Source of the DNA: Sphingomonadaceae bacterium
GTDB lineage: Bacteria > Pseudomonadota > Alphaproteobacteria > Sphingomonadales > Sphingomonadaceae
NCBI GenBank assembly: GCA_024236155.1
Contig: JACKLA010000008.1
Span: 10,718-74,717 of the forward strand
Length of the DNA: 64,000 nt
Direction: 5' to 3'
Each line of letters begins with the position of its first letter. Position 1 is the stretch's first letter. Shown piece by piece: positions 60,848-64,000 of this stretch. A program made the position numbers and the translations under genes. The notes under the pieces are model-generated. The model was not told the DNA's origin. It ran no database searches and saw nothing but the letters and a program-made list of their open reading frames with translations.

Positions 60848-62089
60848 CTAATCCAGCGCCGCAAATGCCGCCTCCAGCTGCTCCTCGCTGGTGATCGTCC
60901 ACCATTCGGGCATTTCGCATTCGAAGGCATCGATCTGGAGGCTTTCGATTTCTTCGGCTTCCTCAACGCTGTCCACCAGATCGTGCGGTTTCGGCACCCC
61001 GCGCGGCCGCGCCGCTTCCATCCGCTTCAGGCGATTGCCCGGCCACATGCAATGTTCGGGCGTGAGATCGGCAAAAGGCTCGTCGCACGGCCCGCCGCAG
61101 TTGTCGCAAGGCGGGATGGGATCGAACTCGTAATCCGGGGGAAGTGGAACATATGGAACACTGTCCAAAGGATCGTTTTCTTCCGGCCCACACGACCCAT
61201 AATCCCGTTCGGGCTGAGCTTGTCGAAGCCCATTGGCGTCGCGCTCTTGCCCTTCGTCAGGCTCAGGGCGAACGGGTTTGGTTTCCGGTATCTCCTCCCT
61301 CAGTTCCTTCCCTTGGCCAAGCGCCTCAATCGCATCGTCGAGCCCCGCCAGCGCCGCCTCGACCTCGGGCTTCGCCTCAACCTTGTCGAGCCGCCCCAGA
61401 TGCGCGAGCAGCAACCGGTCGGAATAGCGCCGCCGGTGGCCGATTTCCTCGCCGTGGTAGAACACCGGCTCCTCCACCCCATGCACCGCCCGCTCGGCCA
61501 GCGCCTCTTCCGCCACGGTGCGCGCCGCAAGCATCGCCGCATCCCACAGCTTCGCAAAGGCGGGTTGGCGACGCCGCTCGCGATAGGCCGTCTGCCGCGA
61601 AACCCCGGCGCGTTTGCAGGCGAGTGCGACATTGCCGTATTCGCAGAGGTGATCGAGGAACCGCGATTTCAGCTCGGGCAGGAAGATGGTGCGCCGGTCG
61701 GAATCCTCCAGCACTTCACTCGGTTCCCGTTCGGGCTGAGCCGGTGTGACTTGGTCACAGCTACGCTTCCGAAGCCCCGCACTTCCTTCTTGTGCTGCAC
61801 CAGAAGAACAGGACTGTCCTTCGGAAGCGAAGCTGTCGCCATGCGACACCGGCTCAGGACGAACGGATTTTGATTGGGCAAACCCCGCCCCAACCCAAGG
61901 CCGCACCACCACCAGCGCCCTGCACTCACTCGGCGCATCGTCACGAGCCCTCGCGCAGGCGGGAGCCTCAGTCGGATTAGCGTATGGCTGCTCCCCCTCC
62001 CCCCGCGCCGCAAAAAGCGCCTCCGCCTCCTGCCGAAGTTTGATCGCACGATGCTCCGCGCGGGTCTGAGCTGCCGAGATAAATGCCAT
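60848..62089 (-). CDS. Helix-turn-helix protein carrying two in-frame palindromic repeats
   Basis: A 413-residue protein. The HTH is LDHLCEYGNVALACKRAGVSRQTAYRERRRQPAFAKLWDAAM (about residues 145-190), similar to HTH segments of terminase-small-subunit-like proteins. A helical region follows, and a C-terminal cluster CDNCGGPCDEP...EHC may bind zinc. Residues about 75-121 and 272-295 are encoded by palindromic repeats and contain matching SVRPEPV/KPVRPEPD and AQPERE/AQPERD borders. Function unknown; probably DNA-binding. It is upstream of the 2OG oxygenase on the same strand. Confidence 0.6.
   Translation of the reverse strand: MAFISAAQTRAEHRAIKLRQEAEALFAARGEGEQPYANPTEAPACARARDDAPSECRALVVVRPWVGAGFAQSKSVRPEPVSHGDSFASEGQSCSSGAAQEGSAGLRKRSCDQVTPAQPEREPSEVLEDSDRRTIFLPELKSRFLDHLCEYGNVALACKRAGVSRQTAYRERRRQPAFAKLWDAAMLAARTVAEEALAERAVHGVEEPVFYHGEEIGHRRRYSDRLLLAHLGRLDKVEAKPEVEAALAGLDDAIEALGQGKELREEIPETKPVRPEPDEGQERDANGLRQAQPERDYGSCGPEENDPLDSVPYVPLPPDYEFDPIPPCDNCGGPCDEPFADLTPEHCMWPGNRLKRMEAARPRGVPKPHDLVDSVEEAEEIESLQIDAFECEMPEWWTITSEEQLEAAFAALD
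61204..61276. repeat. In-frame palindromic repeat, short form
   Basis: Arms of 25 bp (61204-61228 and 61252-61276) begin CCCGTTCG and hold CTGAGC and CGAAG; four mismatches by eye. It is 73 bp long and adds about 24 residues (KPVRPEPDEG...LRQAQPERD) to the HTH protein without a stop. Confidence 0.75.
61727..61866. repeat. In-frame palindromic repeat, long form
   Basis: Arms of 48 bp (61727-61774 and 61819-61866) match in 40 positions by eye, both bounded by CCGTTCG and containing CTGAGCCGGTGT and CGCTTCCGAAG. The 44-bp loop has a smaller inverted repeat. The 140-bp element belongs to the same family as the short copy 450 bp away and encodes about 46 residues in frame. Confidence 0.75.
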
Positions 62090-62152
62090 GGTCGGGTCTC
62101 CGTGTGAGGGAATGGACCGAGTTATTTATACAGGACGGAGCGTGTAGGACAG

Positions 62153-62797
62153 TTATTCGTTCTCGCGCTGCTGAATGAGTTTTCTTACATCACTTATCAA
62201 AATATCAACCAAGGTAGTCGGGCACGTGCTATCAGAACATTCCATTTTAGCTCTTAACTTTACTGAATTTTGCATCGCAATATCCGTTTTTTCGTAAATC
62301 TCGCGAGCGATAGCCTGATCGCGTTTCTGATAGTTAGGAATATGCCGTTTGAGCTCATCTCGGATTGCGTGCCGGTCTATTGGCGCGTCCCAAAATTCGA
62401 AGTGTAGCAAAAACCAAAGTTCGAAGCAGGGGTCGCTATAGATGTACTTCAATTTCGGCGTAGTTTTTAAACGTGGGGCAGCATCCACCGCTTGGGCAAA
62501 GTCATCAAATTCATCGCGATCACCTACGATGAATGCCAAGTCGAAGTCTTCGTCATCTTGAAGGATTGCTTTTGCTTGGTTTAGCAGAGTGGTGGGCGAA
62601 GTATTGTGGTCGCGCGTGGCAAACGGTTCGATCCTACTCCCGCCGTCCAACCGGAAGAACTCAACGAGATAGTTCGGCTCCGTCTTCGAACCTTCACTGA
62701 CGAGGAGAATGCGGACCTGCTCGGCTCGCAACTTCGCCTCTCGATCCGCGCGACGTTTCGCTTCCTCCTTGCGCTTCTGAAAGAGCTTACTTGGCAC
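62153..62797 (-). CDS. RloB-family (AbiLii-like) defence protein
   Basis: A 214-residue protein of the RloB family, thought to carry a TOPRIM-like nuclease fold. After a basic coiled N-terminus come ILLVSEGSKTEPNYLVEFF (the acidic EG at residues 35-36) and AFIVGDRDEFDD (GDRDE, 92-96), then SDPCFELWFLLHFE. Its start overlaps the stop of the upstream AAA gene by 11 bp. Codon use is clearly more AT-rich than the neighbouring genes, consistent with transfer. RloA/RloB-type pairs include the AbiL phage-exclusion system of lactococci. Confidence 0.8.
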   Translation of the reverse strand: MPSKLFQKRKEEAKRRADREAKLRAEQVRILLVSEGSKTEPNYLVEFFRLDGGSRIEPFATRDHNTSPTTLLNQAKAILQDDEDFDLAFIVGDRDEFDDFAQAVDAAPRLKTTPKLKYIYSDPCFELWFLLHFEFWDAPIDRHAIRDELKRHIPNYQKRDQAIAREIYEKTDIAMQNSVKLRAKMECSDSTCPTTLVDILISDVRKLIQQRENE

Positions 62798-64000
62798 GGA
62801 ATAACATCTTTGTGCGTGGTTTCGGCACCGCGCGATACCGCCCTTGAAGATAAATCTTCTGGAGGCGGTCTGATTTGCGAGGCTTAAAGTCTGAAAGAGG
62901 TACGAGCTTCGAACCTTTCATACCGACGTTGTCAACGAACCAAATTTGATCGCGATGAATTACATCCGTCGAAAGCAATGCGCTATCGTGCGTGGTGAAA
63001 ATAATCTGAGCTTCCGTTTTTTCGTCATTCGGTTCTGTAAATAGAGCGACAAACCGTTCGAGGAGTAGTGGATGAAGGCTTCGGTCAAGTTCATCTACAA
63101 CAACAACAAAATTGTGCTCAAGAGACTGCAAGAACGGCGCAGCATATTTATATATTATCTGCGTGCCATCAGATTCTTCTTCAATATCTAGAGAGTACTC
63201 TGGACATCCTGGGACTTTATGAGTCACCCTCACGTCATAATCTATCCGAGAAACGGCGTTCTCCAACAACCTTGCTCGAATCTCTTCGTTGAACACCGAT
63301 AAAAATTCGTTCTCCTCAACTTCGTTAGGCTCAACGTTAATCGCCGTGATAGTTGGATCAGCAGCCTGAACCAGCTCAAGGAGAGCATCATAGTCCTTCT
63401 CTTCATCCACAAGGTGTTGCGATGTCACCATATGTCCAAGATGATTGGACGGCGTGACGAGCCTTAGCCTCAACGTCACCCATTCGTGAACTGGACGCAG
63501 TTCATTTGAGTTTAGTTGAATTGCAGTCGAAAGAAAAAGAGCATTAGGTCGGGTTGCCTTAGACCACGTAGAAGTCATTTTCTTCGAATTAAAGTAAGAA
63601 GAAAAATGCCAGTCGTACTCATCGCCCTCTAGTGCACGCGAGAACAACTCCCGCGTTCGCCCTTTTTTAGTTTTTGCATGCAACCACTCTTCAACAATTC
63701 GATCTTGAGAGGCCACCACACCATAGGTATATTGAACATCTTCCTCAATAAAATTTATTTCGAACAGCGACGTCTGAGCCTTCTCAGTCTTAGAGGTCGC
63801 TTTGCAAACAGGTAGCGTTGCTAGAAAATTTCCACTTTCGTCTCGGGCGGAGTGAATCACCAGTCGCTGCAAAAATTCAAGTGCGCCCACCACACTGGAT
63901 TTGCCGGAAGCGTTTGCGCCGTAAATTGCGGCAGCACGCAGGGCGCAGGGAAACTGAGCAAAGCCGGTCTTGATTGCCCGGCTTCCTTCTGTTGTTTCCC
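62787..64000 (-). CDS. AAA-family ATPase, RloA (AbiLi-like), 5' end missing
   Basis: The 3' 400 or so codons of an ABC/SMC-type ATPase; the frame is open at 64000, so the start lies outside. Walker A is in AAIYGANASGKSSVVGALEFL, about 30 codons from the edge. The ABC-like C-terminal part has VVVVDELDRSLHPLLLERFVALF (Walker B) and IIFTTHDSALLSTD (switch His). This is the AAA_21/AAA_15 layout of RloA, OLD-like and AbiLi proteins. It overlaps rloB and is lower in GC than its surroundings. It should act with RloB in phage defence. Confidence 0.8.
   Translation of the reverse strand, partial: ETTEGSRAIKTGFAQFPCALRAAAIYGANASGKSSVVGALEFLQRLVIHSARDESGNFLATLPVCKATSKTEKAQTSLFEINFIEEDVQYTYGVVASQDRIVEEWLHAKTKKGRTRELFSRALEGDEYDWHFSSYFNSKKMTSTWSKATRPNALFLSTAIQLNSNELRPVHEWVTLRLRLVTPSNHLGHMVTSQHLVDEEKDYDALLELVQAADPTITAINVEPNEVEENEFLSVFNEEIRARLLENAVSRIDYDVRVTHKVPGCPEYSLDIEEESDGTQIIYKYAAPFLQSLEHNFVVVVDELDRSLHPLLLERFVALFTEPNDEKTEAQIIFTTHDSALLSTDVIHRDQIWFVDNVGMKGSKLVPLSDFKPRKSDRLQKIYLQGRYRAVPKPRTKMLFRAK

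Noticed and set aside
1..64000. CRISPR arrays, rRNA operons, complete insertion sequences or prophage
   Set aside because: No regularly spaced direct repeats, no rRNA signatures, no transposase, integrase or phage structural genes were seen; the tail-collar genes stand alone and are exported.

Overview
The window reads as chromosomal DNA of a high-GC alphaproteobacterium of the order Sphingomonadales, most likely family Erythrobacteraceae. The evidence is the CckA and CpdR cell-cycle regulators, the SapC-, DUF4139- and DUF3617-family proteins, alphaproteobacterial LexA boxes (GAAC-N7-GAAC), a C-rich-loop small RNA, and palindromic repeats of a kind I associate with sphingomonad genomes. No database was searched; all names rest on motifs and family resemblance read from the sequence.

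Layout. 0-5 kb: the 3' end of folC, ampG (muropeptide import), a Rieske oxygenase, and the rRNA-modification pair rluB-rsmD. 5-10.5 kb: uvrD/pcrA with a LexA box against its start, a divergent TetR/SDR pair with a candidate operator, and an rhlE-type RNA helicase. 11-15.5 kb: an FAD oxidase, sapC, a strong small-RNA candidate, an N-formylglutamate amidohydrolase, cpdR and tRNA-Val(GAC). 15.5-26 kb: a DUF2235 hydrolase, icd, a secreted HExxH protein, a KefB-type antiporter, alaS, a methyltransferase and recA with its SOS box. 26-39 kb: two DUF4139 proteins, two secreted tail-collar paralogues, cckA-DUF2062, smpB, dapA, a lytic transglycosylase, greB, kptA and a DUF3617 lipoprotein. 39.6-52 kb: a MITE-like element, rlmN carrying an in-frame palindrome, two methyltransferase-fold genes, PhzF, MOSC, a three-gene molybdoenzyme operon, an M23 peptidase with three C-terminal modules, a lipase and an acyltransferase. 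52-55 kb is decayed: a frameshifted secreted protein and a lipid-kinase pseudogene with at least six frameshifts. 55-60 kb: argG, an 860-bp non-coding region with a DnaA-box cluster and a possible structured RNA, rlpA, and a beta-barrel-like protein. 60-64 kb: a 2OG-Fe(II) oxygenase, an HTH protein carrying two in-frame palindromes, and a lower-GC RloA/RloB (AbiL-like) defence pair cut by the window end.

How it fits together. Most of the window is housekeeping (DNA repair, translation, tRNA/rRNA modification, cell wall, TCA cycle, lysine and arginine synthesis). CckA and CpdR belong to the CtrA phosphorelay. AmpG, the Slt-type transglycosylase, RlpA and the M23 protein act on peptidoglycan. 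Genes are packed tightly, often overlapping by 4 bp both in operons and tail-to-tail.

Most unusual signals: (1) three palindromic repeats inserted in frame inside two protein-coding genes, resembling the Rickettsia palindromic element phenomenon; (2) a 269-bp element with 33-34 bp terminal inverted repeats whose end sequence recurs at another gene's stop codon; (3) a small RNA with C-rich anti-Shine-Dalgarno loops; (4) the non-coding region after argG.
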